From NCBI GenBank assembly GCA_937925715.1, contig CALAMG010000004.1, positions 1 through 64,000 of the forward strand: a stretch of 64,000 bases of DNA, in the 5' to 3' direction. Under the pieces are notes generated by a model. The model was not told the origin of the DNA and ran no database searches. It saw only the letters and a list, made by a program, of their open reading frames with translations. Of the stretch, positions 36,811 to 45,492 are shown piece after piece. How positions within the stretch are numbered: the stretch's first letter is position 1; every line of letters begins with the position of its first letter. Origin of the DNA: an uncultured Collinsella sp. (lineage in GTDB: Bacteria > Actinomycetota > Coriobacteriia > Coriobacteriales > Coriobacteriaceae). Both the position numbers and the translations under genes were made by a program.

Positions 36811-37075
36811 CGTTTTCTTTACGCTCGCGCCCTGCACGGAGTTCGATTCTCCGCGGTACGGGGGGGGATCCGTTGATGCGGCGCATGGCCGGCTGAGATT
36901 CGATAAACATCGCATCCATATTGAGCTGATAGTTTGCGCGGAGAATCCGCGTGTTCGCTTCGCGAACCCGCACCGGCTTCGGCCGTCTGCCGGCGTCCTC
37001 GCCCGCGGGCTAAAAACGCTTACGCGTTTTCCTAACGCCCGCGCCCTGCACAGAGTTCGATTCTCCGCGGTACGG
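36811..37075. repeat. 51-bp direct repeat carrying a tmRNA-like T-arm
   Basis: 36811-36861 and 37025-37075 are direct repeats with about four mismatches. Both contain CGCGCCCTGCAC and GAGTTCGATTCTCCGCGG. The second piece matches the T-arm end of the adjacent tmRNA for 17 bases but lies in the opposite orientation. Between them are further short hairpins (TTCGCTTCGCGAA, CCGGCTTCGGCCG) and a G8 run at 36860-36867. Together with the tandem array, this fills the gap between the patatin gene and ssrA. Confidence 0.7.
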
Positions 37076-37080
37076 ACTAG

Positions 37081-37118
37081 AAATAAAAAGGCAGGTAGAT
37101 ACGAATATCTACCTGCCT
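37081..37118 (-). terminator. Terminator of tmRNA
   Basis: A perfect 13-bp stem (aggcaggtagata with its complement) and a 4-nt loop is followed on the minus strand by TTTTATTT. It begins 8 nt after the tmRNA CCA end. Confidence 0.93.
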
Positions 37119-37126
37119 GTTACTTA

Positions 37127-37490
37127 TGGTGGAGGCGCGGAGAATCGAACTCCGGTCCACGAAAGCCCCCTGATTGGCATCTCCAAGCTCAGTCGCTGGT
37201 TTAGTCTCGGACGCTTTGCGCGCAGCGACACGCTCGCGGCGTCCTAACCGGTTCGGTCTTAGCCTGCGCCATACCGATTACGTGCGCAGGAGCATTCCCC
37301 TAAAATGACGTCGCACCGGTGGCGGAGAAATCACCGGGTTGACGCGCCGCTATAAATTAAGCAGCGAGAGCCATAGGCTCAAAAGAAGAGTTGTTGTCAA
37401 TTCAATTTGACGGTACCCCTGTTTAACGAGGCGAGGAGACCTCGACTTGCTTCCTCTCTCAGAGCTATCGTGTCGAAACCAGTCGCCCCC
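37127..37490 (-). ncRNA. ssrA: Transfer-messenger RNA
   Basis: This 364-nt gene rescues stalled ribosomes. The 5' end GGGGGCGACTGGTTTCGACA pairs with the 3' end CGCCTCC (ACCA encoded), and the T-arm contains GGAGTTCGATTCTCC. The tag reading frame (37357-37401) encodes IDNNSSFEPMALAA followed by TAA; the ALAA end is the typical protease signal. Several stem-loops with TTTGCGCGCAGCG-like sequence fit the pseudoknots. The gene has its own terminator. Confidence 0.97.
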
Positions 37491-37728
37491 GATGTCGGGA
37501 AAGTCTGGATGGCATCGGGCCTGCAAGCACCCGATAACCGTCGACTTTTCAAAGAACATGCGGGGCGAGCCCCGCTTGTGGAGTGTTATCTTACCACGTT
37601 CTGAAAGCGGACAGCTGTTCTATGCACGAGCTGTGAAGACCCCAATGTGCGCCGCACTTCGCACTTTTGCTACCGATCGCGTCACGTATATTTTCGCCAA
37701 GCAAAATTGACCCGTCGAAAGGACCGTT

Positions 37729-38163
37729 ATGGATACCAAGCAGCAACTCGTCAATGCCCTCGCAGGCCTGGGCTCAACCATTACCGAAGCTATGGATGTC
37801 ATCGAAGGCTTTGTCCCCTGCGGACATCCCGCCCTCACGGTATCGAACGCACTCGTCGCGCTGGACGCTAACGATGATGCGGCTCTCGCCCAGCAGCTTG
37901 AGACCGTCGAGGGCTTTATCGACCACGTGAGTGAAAACCGCGGCGTGGCCGCCTACCACGGCATCGAGGTCGAGCTCGCGGGTCCCAAAGCCGATTTGCT
38001 CGCAGCAATCCGCGAGGTAGGCGCCCTTATGCAGACCGCGGGCGTCAAGAACACCCAGGTCAACGAGTGGGTCTACCGCAGTCTGGCAGCACTAAACGAT
38101 TCCGACGAAAAGGCAGCCGAGCAGCTCGCAGAAAGTCCCGCCATTAAGGCCGAGCTTTTGTAA
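37729..38163 (+). CDS. Small helical protein of unknown function
   Basis: I do not recognise this 144-residue protein. It is acidic, soluble and predicted to be all-helical, for example KQQLVNALAGLGSTITEAMD, DDAALAQQLETVEGF and SDEKAAEQLAESPAIKAELL. It has one cysteine (FVPCGHP) and no catalytic signature. The ATG at 37729 follows GAAAGGACCGTT. It is a single gene, divergent from ssrA and convergent with the PIN toxin gene. A role cannot be assigned. Confidence 0.7.
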   Translation: MDTKQQLVNALAGLGSTITEAMDVIEGFVPCGHPALTVSNALVALDANDDAALAQQLETVEGFIDHVSENRGVAAYHGIEVELAGPKADLLAAIREVGALMQTAGVKNTQVNEWVYRSLAALNDSDEKAAEQLAESPAIKAELL

Positions 38164-38221
38164 ATTGCAAACGCGGGTCCCTTGGCGCATCGTCGTCCAA
38201 GAGGCCCGCAAACAGTTCGCG

Positions 38222-38737
38222 TTAACCGATAGCCGCGCCGCCGCGTTCGGCCAAAGCAAGAATCGGCATCATTTGGCGCGGCGTCTTTGCTGCAAGATCG
38301 GCATGTTCGAGCAGCTTACGGTCGTTGGTCACCAAGTAATCGACCTGTGCGCGCTTGCACGCGGCGAGCACCAAGTTGTCCTCGTAATCGCGATGGAGCG
38401 CTAAGTATTTGTCGGCCAGCCAAAGGTCCGACGCATCTGCACCCACGGCCGTGGCGTTTTCGGTCATGTTCCGAACAAACGCCAGCGCCGCATCGCCAAT
38501 TGCACGGGCAGATGCCTCGTCGAGTGCTCCCCCGCTGGCAAGAACGCTGCGCTTCAGCTCGTGTTGGACGACGTACAACACGTCCTTAGCGATATGCACC
38601 GGGAAGAACAGCAACGCCCCCGTCTCCGTCGCCTGTCCAATAAACGCACGCGCGGCAAGCGACTCGGCATGGTCGACGCAAAACGAATCAACCCATACGT
38701 TGGCGTCCACCATGATCTTGAGAGGCGCCCCACTCAC
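38222..38737 (-). CDS. PIN-domain toxin (putative ribonuclease)
   Basis: This 171-residue protein has the PIN fold signature: Asp11 in IMVDANVWVD, a middle acidic residue around Glu60, Asp120 in DYEDNLVLAACK and TNDRKLL near the end. PIN domains are metal-dependent RNases, common as VapC-type toxins. It starts with a GTG whose last two bases overlap the antitoxin stop (GTGA, 4-nt overlap), so synthesis is coupled to the antitoxin. It is longer than a typical VapC of about 130 residues because of a helical insert (70-100). Its pairing with a RelB-type antitoxin is unusual. Confidence 0.85.
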   Translation of the reverse strand: MSGAPLKIMVDANVWVDSFCVDHAESLAARAFIGQATETGALLFFPVHIAKDVLYVVQHELKRSVLASGGALDEASARAIGDAALAFVRNMTENATAVGADASDLWLADKYLALHRDYEDNLVLAACKRAQVDYLVTNDRKLLEHADLAAKTPRQMMPILALAERGGAAIG

Positions 38738-39069
38738 TGGATCATCCCCTTTTGGCGATAATGCTCATCCATGGCTTCGGAATAGATTGCGTCCCAATCG
38801 CGATCGTCGGATACGGGCGACGTAGCGATGCCCAAATCTGCATAAAGCCGGTCTGCCGCTGCCCACGACGCGGCGAACGGAGTATTGGGCGCGACGGTCT
38901 GCTGCCGGTCGTCGACGGCCGCAAGCACTTCCTCGCACTGCCCGCCACCCTGCGCGACCTTGGCCACCACCTTTTTGATGAGCTCGGGCAGTGACCCGCC
39001 CGAAAGCCGCAGCGCTTCCTCGGCACGGTTCTTAACCTGGCGATCCACGCGAACGTTCACCTGCGCCAT
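38734..39069 (-). CDS. RelB/DinJ-type antitoxin
   Basis: This 111-residue protein begins MAQVNVRVDRQVKNRAEEAL, the ribbon-helix-helix pattern of RelB/DinJ antitoxins. The N-terminal part binds DNA and the C-terminal tail should cover the toxin. The start at 39069 is chosen by family match; upstream GTG and ATG codons in frame (to 39129) would overlap the promoter. It precedes the PIN toxin gene with a 4-nt overlap. Three GCTAGC sites surround its promoter and probably bind the antitoxin or complex. Confidence 0.85.
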   Translation of the reverse strand: MAQVNVRVDRQVKNRAEEALRLSGGSLPELIKKVVAKVAQGGGQCEEVLAAVDDRQQTVAPNTPFAASWAAADRLYADLGIATSPVSDDRDWDAIYSEAMDEHYRQKGMIQ

Positions 39070-39107
39070 GTCGCTAACAGCACCCACGTCGATCCCGCTC
39101 CCTTCAA

Positions 39108-39156
39108 TTGCTAGCCATGCTAGCACCACTATATAAAGAAGCTAGCAAATGGTCAA
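39108..39156 (-). promoter_or_regulatory. Toxin-antitoxin promoter with GCTAGC operators
   Basis: On the minus strand TTGACC (-35, complement of 39151-39156) and TATAGT (-10, complement of 39128-39133) are 17 nt apart. GCTAGC occurs at 39110-39115, 39119-39124 and 39141-39146, one site inside the spacer. TTGCTAGC and GCTAGCAA are inverted copies around the -10. This fits an autoregulated promoter. Confidence 0.8.
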
Positions 39157-39206
39157 ATGCAAAAGGCCTGCGCCCAGACGACATCGATGCCGTCTGGGCG
39201 CAGGCC
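39156..39206 (-). terminator. Terminator of the P-type ATPase operon
   Basis: A perfect 16-bp stem (ggcctgcgcccagacg at 39165-39180 with its complement at 39191-39206) is followed on the minus strand by TTTTGCATTTG. It lies 25 nt after the ATPase stop codon and abuts the -35 of the toxin-antitoxin promoter. Confidence 0.9.
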
Positions 39207-39230
39207 AGATAACGTGGGCGAACACGTCTG

Positions 39231-41306
39231 CTAGCGCAGATATGCCTTCGCGTTGCCCAGGCTGTAGGCGATCGTTGAGCCGTTGTGCAGCAGTGACGAC
39301 GCCTGCGGAGTGATCATGCCGGTAATACCCAATGCCAACAGCGCCGAGTTGGTGAGCATCACCTTGGAATACGAACTCGTCAGACGGTCGATAAGCCCCT
39401 GACTCATGCGGCGCAGGCGCACGATCGCGGCAAGATCCGTATCGGTCAGGATGATGTCGGCGACCTCCTTGGCGATGTCGCTTCCACCGCCCATGGCCAG
39501 ACCCACATCGGCCAGACCCAGCGCCGGTGAGTCGTTGACGCCGTCGCCCACCATGGCAACGTGGCGCCCCTCGCTCTTAATGCGCTCCACATACGCGTAC
39601 TTGTCCTCGGGCAGCAGCTCGGCCTTAAACTCGTCGACACCTGCCTCGCGAGCAATGCGCTCGGCCGTACGCTCCGAGTCGCCCGTGAGCATGACCACGT
39701 GCTTAACGCCCAACGCGTGCAAGTCGGCGATGGCCTCGCGGACCCCGGGCTTAAGCGGGTCCTCGATACCGAGCACGCCCACAACGGTGCCGTCGACCGC
39801 CAGATACAGCGGCGACAGGCCCTGCATCTGGGACTCAATTCGCTCCTTAATGTCGGACTCGAGCTGCGCAGCCTCGTCCTCAAATACAAAGTGCGCGGAA
39901 CCGATGATGGCGCGACGTCCTTCAATGGACGAAGCGATGCCGTGCGCCACGATGTACTCGACGGCAGCATGGCGCTCGCGGTGCTCGAGCCCGCGCTCGC
40001 GGGCGGCGTTGACCACGGCACGCGCCACCGGATGCGGGAAATGCTCCTCCAGGCAGGCAGAAAGGCGCAGAACCTCGTCCTCGCTCCAGCCATCGGTGGT
40101 AAGCACGCAGGCAAGACGCGGCTGTGCCTCGGTGAGCGTGCCGGTCTTATCAAACACAATGGTGTCGGCCTTGGCAAACGACTCAAAGTACTTCGCGCCC
40201 TTGACCATGACGCCCATCTTGGCGGCATCGCTCATGGCAGTCATGACGGCAACGGAACCCGTGAGCTTGAGCGCGCACGAGTAGTCGACCATCAGCGCCG
40301 CCGAGGTCTTGATGAGGCTACGCGTGGTGAGCGCAACCAGGCCCGCGAGCAGGAAGTTCCACGGAACGATCTTGTTGGCGAGATCCTCCATGTGCGACTG
40401 ACCCTCGGACTTGAGCGAGTCGGCCGTCTGCACGAGCGAAACAATCGAGCGCAGCTTGGTCTGCGCCGTGTTGGCGCGCACGCGCACCAAGATACTGCCG
40501 TCTTCCACGACGGTGCCGGCGAATACATCGTCGCCCGCGCTGCGCTCGACGGCAAGCGGCTCGCCGGTCAGGGTCGCCTGGTTGACCATAGCGTTCCCCT
40601 GTTCGACCACGCCGTCGATGCAGATGGACATGCCGGTGCGAACGGCGACCAAGTCGCCAGGCTCAAGCTCGGTGGCGGCAACGCTCACCTCGGTGTCGCC
40701 GACCACTTTTTGCGCCTTGTCGGGAACGTCGAGCAGCGAGTTAATGAGCTCGTTTTCGCTCATGGCACGCGTGTAGTCCTCGAGCAACTCGCCCACGTTG
40801 AGTAGGAACATCGTCTGGCCCGCGGTATTGACGTCGCGCTTAACAAACGAGATGCCAATAGCCGAGGCGTCGAGCACGGGGACGGTCAGGCGCGGTTGCG
40901 CGAGCTCGTGGAGAGCGGCGCGCAAAAAGGTCATGTAACCGGCCACGACAAAGATGGCACGCAGCGGCGTAGGTAGGAACCAGCGGCGCGCGTAGTGGGC
41001 GCCGATAAGTGTGGCAAGATCCATGACGAGCTTGTGCTTGCGTGGCTCAAGCTGCATCACGTAACCCGTCTTTGCGTCGGCAATGGCCTGGGCATCGAGC
41101 GCACCCAAGGCGTCGAGCACGCCCGCACGACACTGCTCATCATATTCGAGCGCCATCTGGCCGATACGGCCATAAACGCGCACCTTGTGCACGCCGTCGA
41201 TATCGCCGCTGAGCTTAAGAAGTGCATCGAGATCGCTCTCTGGCACAGGACCCGCCAATTGAAGACGGGTCCTGCCGGGGATCTCGTTAATAATCGAGAA
41301 TCTCAT
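39231..41306 (-). CDS. P1B-type heavy-metal translocating ATPase
   Basis: This 691-residue membrane pump has all P-type motifs: TGE (248-250) in the actuator, DKTGTLT with phosphorylated Asp386, the HP motif of heavy-metal pumps (His425-Pro426), and GDGVNDSPALG in the hinge. The N-terminal 80 residues resemble a degenerate metal-binding domain without CxxC. The transmembrane metal site reads DYSCALKLT (341-349), so the usual CPC is replaced by SCA. This argues against copper or zinc and for another ion, perhaps manganese or iron (inference). A DUF6110-like gene directly upstream is a typical companion. The start is the ATG at 41306. Confidence 0.92.
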   Translation of the reverse strand: MRFSIINEIPGRTRLQLAGPVPESDLDALLKLSGDIDGVHKVRVYGRIGQMALEYDEQCRAGVLDALGALDAQAIADAKTGYVMQLEPRKHKLVMDLATLIGAHYARRWFLPTPLRAIFVVAGYMTFLRAALHELAQPRLTVPVLDASAIGISFVKRDVNTAGQTMFLLNVGELLEDYTRAMSENELINSLLDVPDKAQKVVGDTEVSVAATELEPGDLVAVRTGMSICIDGVVEQGNAMVNQATLTGEPLAVERSAGDDVFAGTVVEDGSILVRVRANTAQTKLRSIVSLVQTADSLKSEGQSHMEDLANKIVPWNFLLAGLVALTTRSLIKTSAALMVDYSCALKLTGSVAVMTAMSDAAKMGVMVKGAKYFESFAKADTIVFDKTGTLTEAQPRLACVLTTDGWSEDEVLRLSACLEEHFPHPVARAVVNAARERGLEHRERHAAVEYIVAHGIASSIEGRRAIIGSAHFVFEDEAAQLESDIKERIESQMQGLSPLYLAVDGTVVGVLGIEDPLKPGVREAIADLHALGVKHVVMLTGDSERTAERIAREAGVDEFKAELLPEDKYAYVERIKSEGRHVAMVGDGVNDSPALGLADVGLAMGGGSDIAKEVADIILTDTDLAAIVRLRRMSQGLIDRLTSSYSKVMLTNSALLALGITGMITPQASSLLHNGSTIAYSLGNAKAYLR

Positions 41307-41324
41307 AGTTTGTGCCTAGGAGCG

Positions 41325-41570
41325 TTACACGGCTGCCTCGTCAGCAGCGGCCTCGCTCTGGGTGATGTAGGCAGCCTCGGCAACCATGTCGTCGACATTG
41401 GCCTTGGCCTGCTCGACCATGTCCTGGTAGCAGTTCTTGACGCGCATACCGCACGCGATGCCCTGCACGCAGGCGTTCTTTACCGGGGCGCTGGTGAGCA
41501 GCTTGATGCCGGCCGTACCAAGCAGAAAACCGCCACCGACAAGCAGGGTGTTAAACGTCGACTTCTTCAT
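41325..41570 (-). CDS. DUF6110-like small protein beside P1B ATPase
   Basis: This 81-residue protein has an N-terminal hydrophobic helix (TLLVGGGFLLGTAGIKLL) followed by a cysteine-containing helix (VKNACVQGIACGMRVKNCYQ) and an acidic tail. This layout agrees with small DUF6110 proteins found beside heavy-metal ATPases. It could be a membrane-attached metal chaperone or pump subunit (inference). The ATG at 41570 follows GGGAGAAGCAAC, and the ATPase gene follows 18 nt later. Confidence 0.75.
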   Translation of the reverse strand: MKKSTFNTLLVGGGFLLGTAGIKLLTSAPVKNACVQGIACGMRVKNCYQDMVEQAKANVDDMVAEAAYITQSEAAADEAAV

Positions 41571-41654
41571 GTTGCTTCTCCCTTTTGCCGCACAAGCGCG
41601 GCATGGTGCCTTAGCACCCGAGTTCATTAGTTTGCTCGAGCACACTTTTGAGAC

Positions 41655-41695
41655 TAGTTTAGTATAACTATTTGGTCAACTATGGCTAACTTTTT
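41655..41695 (-). promoter_or_regulatory. Candidate promoter of the metal-pump operon
   Basis: On the minus strand TTAGCC and TATACT are 17 nt apart, about 90-110 nt before the small gene. The stretch contains repeated AACTAT and a loose inverted repeat (GTTAGCCATA with GTTTAGTATA mirrored), which may be a metalloregulator site. This is a weak call. Confidence 0.35.
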
Positions 41696-41793
41696 GAAAA
41701 CATGCGGTCCAGACCGCCCGGTACTCGGCGGTTCACCCACCACGACGCAAATCCGCACTCCCACGGGTATCCGCCCCCGCCCTTGCCACAGTC

Positions 41794-43551
41794 CTACAGC
41801 TGCCAGTCCGCCGACTCCTTTTGCAGCGCAACCATGCGGGCGAATTCTCCGCCTGCTGCCTTGAGCTGCGCCGGAGTGCCCTGTTCGGCAACCACTCCAT
41901 CCTTGAGCACAACGATTTTGTCGGCATTTTCCACCGTACGCATACGGTGGGCAATAACGATAACCGTCTTACCTGCAAGCAGACGGGAGAGCGCCTGCTG
42001 CACCACGGTCTCGTTCTCCACATCCAAGCTTGCCGTCGCCTCGTCCAACAGCACGATGGGCGCGTCCTTAAGCAGCGCACGAGCGATGGAGATGCGCTGG
42101 CGCTCGCCGCCGGAGAGCTTGGAGCCGTTCTCGCCGATCATGGTGTCGTAGCCCTGCGGCATACGACTCACGAACTCATCGCAGTTGGCGGCATGTGCGG
42201 CAGCCAAGACTTCCTCATCGGTGGCGTCACGACGCCCGAGGCGGATGTTTCCCATCACTGTGTCGTCAAAGAGCAGTACGCCTTGGAACACAATGGCGTA
42301 GTCGCGCAGGAGTACCTCGGGATCGACGCTCGCAACATCCACGCCACCCACGGTAACCTTGCCCGCGGTGGCATCCCAAAAGCGTGCGGCCAGGCGGCTC
42401 ACCGTAGACTTACCGGAACCCGAAGGACCGACCAGTGCCGTAACTTCGCCTTCCTTGGCGGTAAAGCTCACATCGGTAAGAACTTTTTCGCCGGCGCGCC
42501 CGTCCTCGCCCGCACCATAGCCAAATGCCACGTGATCGAACACCACATCGTGGCCCGCGGGCTCAAATTTCTCGCTGCCCCGCGCCACAGGCTCTTCCAT
42601 GATGGAACGCATGCGCTTGGCAGACGACTCGGCGGCAAACAGCTCGGACATTAACATTAATGCCTGGTCAAAGGGCGCATAGATACGGCTCACCATAAGC
42701 AGGAAGGCAAACAACACCAAAAAGTCGACCTGCCCGGAGGCGACCATCGCGGCGCCCGTGACCAGCGTGGTGGCAATGCCCAGACGCAGGATGGCAAAGG
42801 CGGAGTTGACCAAAAGCCCGTTAACGAGCTCGCCCTTGGTGGTCTCGCGCTCCTCGGCATCGATCACGGCGTTGAGTCCCTCAAGATAATGGGCCTCCTG
42901 GTTGGTGGCGCGAATCTCGCGAACGCAGTCGAGCGTCTCTTGAATAGCCTCGGTAACCTTGACCTTCTCGGCGCGCACGCGATCAAACACCGGAGTCATG
43001 GGGCCGCGTGTTAGATACAACACGGCAAAGGCCACGGGAACGCTCCAAAACGCCGCAATCGCCAGCTGCCAGCAAAAGAACAGCGACGCCACAAACACAA
43101 TGGCGCTTGCGATGATGGCACCCCAAAGCTCTCCCAGCACGTGGCTGTAGGCGTGCTCCATGGTCTGGACGTCGCCCATGATGGTCTCGGTTAAATCGGC
43201 CAGATCACGACGACCAAAAAACGACAGCGGCAGTTTGCGCAAGCGCTCGGCAATCTCCATACGCTGCTTGCCGCACTCCTCGTAAAAGATGCAGTAGGTG
43301 TAGTAATACTGCTGCCAGTTAGAAGCAAAGAGCAACACAAAAAAGACCAGGAGGCCGCCCACGATCGGCAGGGCATCCGGCAGGTCAGCCCCGCTGACGA
43401 GATGCTCGACAAAGCCGGCCATAACCAGGAATAAAAAGCCCATGCCGGCCATGGTGATGAGATTGGTGAGCGTGGTCCAGAAAATGCCGCGTTTTACGCC
43501 GGCGACGCCTTTATCGGATAGGAAATACTTCTTTTGGAATGAGGCGAACAT
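41794..43551 (-). CDS. ABC exporter subunit, second of a pair
   Basis: This 585-residue half-transporter has six hydrophobic spans in the first 300 residues, then a nucleotide-binding domain with Walker A GPSGSGKST, signature LSGGERQR and Walker B IVLLDEATASLD. It starts immediately after the stop codon of its partner (TAAATG), so the two form a heterodimer. Together with a divergent AraC-type regulator, the layout recalls IrtAB or YbtPQ transporters, which handle siderophores, but the substrate cannot be read from sequence. No siderophore biosynthesis gene is visible here. Confidence 0.9.
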   Translation of the reverse strand: MFASFQKKYFLSDKGVAGVKRGIFWTTLTNLITMAGMGFLFLVMAGFVEHLVSGADLPDALPIVGGLLVFFVLLFASNWQQYYYTYCIFYEECGKQRMEIAERLRKLPLSFFGRRDLADLTETIMGDVQTMEHAYSHVLGELWGAIIASAIVFVASLFFCWQLAIAAFWSVPVAFAVLYLTRGPMTPVFDRVRAEKVKVTEAIQETLDCVREIRATNQEAHYLEGLNAVIDAEERETTKGELVNGLLVNSAFAILRLGIATTLVTGAAMVASGQVDFLVLFAFLLMVSRIYAPFDQALMLMSELFAAESSAKRMRSIMEEPVARGSEKFEPAGHDVVFDHVAFGYGAGEDGRAGEKVLTDVSFTAKEGEVTALVGPSGSGKSTVSRLAARFWDATAGKVTVGGVDVASVDPEVLLRDYAIVFQGVLLFDDTVMGNIRLGRRDATDEEVLAAAHAANCDEFVSRMPQGYDTMIGENGSKLSGGERQRISIARALLKDAPIVLLDEATASLDVENETVVQQALSRLLAGKTVIVIAHRMRTVENADKIVVLKDGVVAEQGTPAQLKAAGGEFARMVALQKESADWQL

Positions 43552-45378
43552 TTAGGCCTCGCCTCCCTTCGTGACGGTGGCATCCGCGGTCGCTGCAGTG
43601 ATTTTCCAGCTCGCGGCCTGTTCGTACTCGGCCCACATCTTGGCATACAGGCCATTTTGGGACAGCAACTCGGCATGGGTACCCGACTCCTGCACGCTGC
43701 CCTGGTTGAGCACCACGATTTGGTCTGCGCCCACTACAGTCGAGAGTCGGTGCGCGATCATAATGACCGTGCGACCCGCCGCCAGTTTGCTAAAAGCACG
43801 TTGGATGAGCGCCTCGTTCTCGGGATCGGCAAACGCCGTGGCCTCATCGAGCACCACGATAGGCGCGTCTTTAAGGATCGCGCGGGCGAGGGCCACGCGC
43901 TGGACCTCGCCGCCCGAAAGATATGCTCCGCCGGCACCGAGCATGGTATTGATGCCCTGTGGGAGCTTGGCCACAATGTCGTCGCACTGAGCTGCGGAGA
44001 GGGCCGCACGCACTTCGTCGTCAGTGGCCGTAGGCTTGGAGGCGCGTACGTTGTCGGCAAGTGTTTGCCGGAACAGCTGGTTGGTCTGGAACACGAAGGC
44101 GACCTGGTCCATAAGCTCGTGCGGATCCATATCGCGAACGTCCACACCACCTACGAGCACTCGACCCGAGGAAACATCCCAAAAACGCGGAATCAGGCTT
44201 GCGCAGGTTGACTTACCGCCACCCGAGGGACCCACCAGGGCGAGGGTGCTACCAGCGGAAACGCTGAAACTTACATGGCTAACGGCAGGTGCTTCGGCAC
44301 CTTCGTACGTAAAGCTCACGTCCTCAAATCGCACGTCGCCGCCGGCAGGGTGCTTGGGTTGTGCGGGCACGGAAAGCTGCTTGGAATCCATGACGCTTCG
44401 AATACGAGCCAACGAATCGGCACTCATCTGAGAGGCCTCGCCCACAAACATGAGCTTGGTCATGGCCGTCGGTACCACGGCCGAAAATATCGCGTAAAAC
44501 GTGAAGTTGGTCATAAAATGCGCGAAGTCCGTCTCGCCTGGCGCCAACAGCAACGCCACGGGCAACAGGAATGCCACAAGACCATTGAGCGCGGTAAGGT
44601 TGAGTACCTGCGGACCTCGGCAGAACGTGCCCGCATAGTTTTGCGCCATGTCGGCGTATTCGGCGATTGCATCGTGGAAGGCCTTAAAGGAGTAGACCGT
44701 CTGCTGAAACACCTTGACCACGGGGATGCCGCGTACGTATTCGGTGCCGGTCTTGTTCATCTTGACCAGCGCTCCCATGTAGGCCTTCATGAACTCGGCA
44801 CCTTCGCCGCTCATCATGGTGGCCATGGCGCCAAACGAAACGACGACCGAGATAAGGCATGCCGCGCCCAAGCGCCAATCGAGGGCGAAAAGCAGCACGA
44901 GCAAGCCCACGACCATGGCGGCGGCGCCGGCGATATCGGGCAGCATGTGCGCGAGCAGGGTCTCGGTGGAGGCGGCGCATCCGTCTACAATACGGCGCAG
45001 CTCACCGGTGGCGTGCGTGTCAAAGTAGCCGAGCGGCAGCTTAAGCAGGTGCTCGCTCGTAGTCTTGCGGATATTGGACGCGCAGCGAAACGCAGACAGG
45101 TGCGTGCACATGAGCCCCACGAAATAAGCTACGATGCTTGCCAGCGCAAACCCCACGGCCCACCAGCCATACATCGCGATGTCGCAGGCTTCGCTCCAGT
45201 TAGGTGCCACGGCGATCAGGTCGCGAGCGACAAGCCAAATGCACACGTACGGGCCAAAGCTCAGCAGCTGCGAGAGCGCCGAGAGCGCCATGCCCAAATA
45301 CGTTAGGAATTTACGGTCACCGGCATACGCGAGCAACTCGCCGATGCCTCCACCTTCCCTTTTTGATCCCTTTGCCAT
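43552..45378 (-). CDS. ABC exporter subunit, first of a pair
   Basis: This 608-residue half-transporter has an N-terminal membrane domain (first spans about 35-55 and 75-95) and a C-terminal ATPase with Walker A GPSGGGKST, signature LSGGEVQR and Walker B IVVLDEATAFAD. The Walker B differs from its partner (AFAD instead of ASLD), so one of the two ATP sites may be altered, as is common in heterodimeric ABC exporters. The ATG at 45378 follows AAAGGAATCTC; the 21 residues before it in the longer frame lack support. It is divergent from an AraC-type regulator 114 bp away. Confidence 0.9.
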   Translation of the reverse strand: MAKGSKREGGGIGELLAYAGDRKFLTYLGMALSALSQLLSFGPYVCIWLVARDLIAVAPNWSEACDIAMYGWWAVGFALASIVAYFVGLMCTHLSAFRCASNIRKTTSEHLLKLPLGYFDTHATGELRRIVDGCAASTETLLAHMLPDIAGAAAMVVGLLVLLFALDWRLGAACLISVVVSFGAMATMMSGEGAEFMKAYMGALVKMNKTGTEYVRGIPVVKVFQQTVYSFKAFHDAIAEYADMAQNYAGTFCRGPQVLNLTALNGLVAFLLPVALLLAPGETDFAHFMTNFTFYAIFSAVVPTAMTKLMFVGEASQMSADSLARIRSVMDSKQLSVPAQPKHPAGGDVRFEDVSFTYEGAEAPAVSHVSFSVSAGSTLALVGPSGGGKSTCASLIPRFWDVSSGRVLVGGVDVRDMDPHELMDQVAFVFQTNQLFRQTLADNVRASKPTATDDEVRAALSAAQCDDIVAKLPQGINTMLGAGGAYLSGGEVQRVALARAILKDAPIVVLDEATAFADPENEALIQRAFSKLAAGRTVIMIAHRLSTVVGADQIVVLNQGSVQESGTHAELLSQNGLYAKMWAEYEQAASWKITAATADATVTKGGEA

Positions 45379-45492
45379 GAGATTCCTTTCTAACGGCTTG
45401 AGAGTTAACCGTAATGAACTTATCATTGATGTGTTAGCCATGGCTCACAATCAAGCCAGGCGTGGACGTTTCTGCAAAGGAAAGGGACGCTT

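Noticed and set aside
37350..37559. 69-codon protein gene within ssrA
   Set aside because: It overlaps the tmRNA; only the tag frame inside it (37357-37401) is meaningful.
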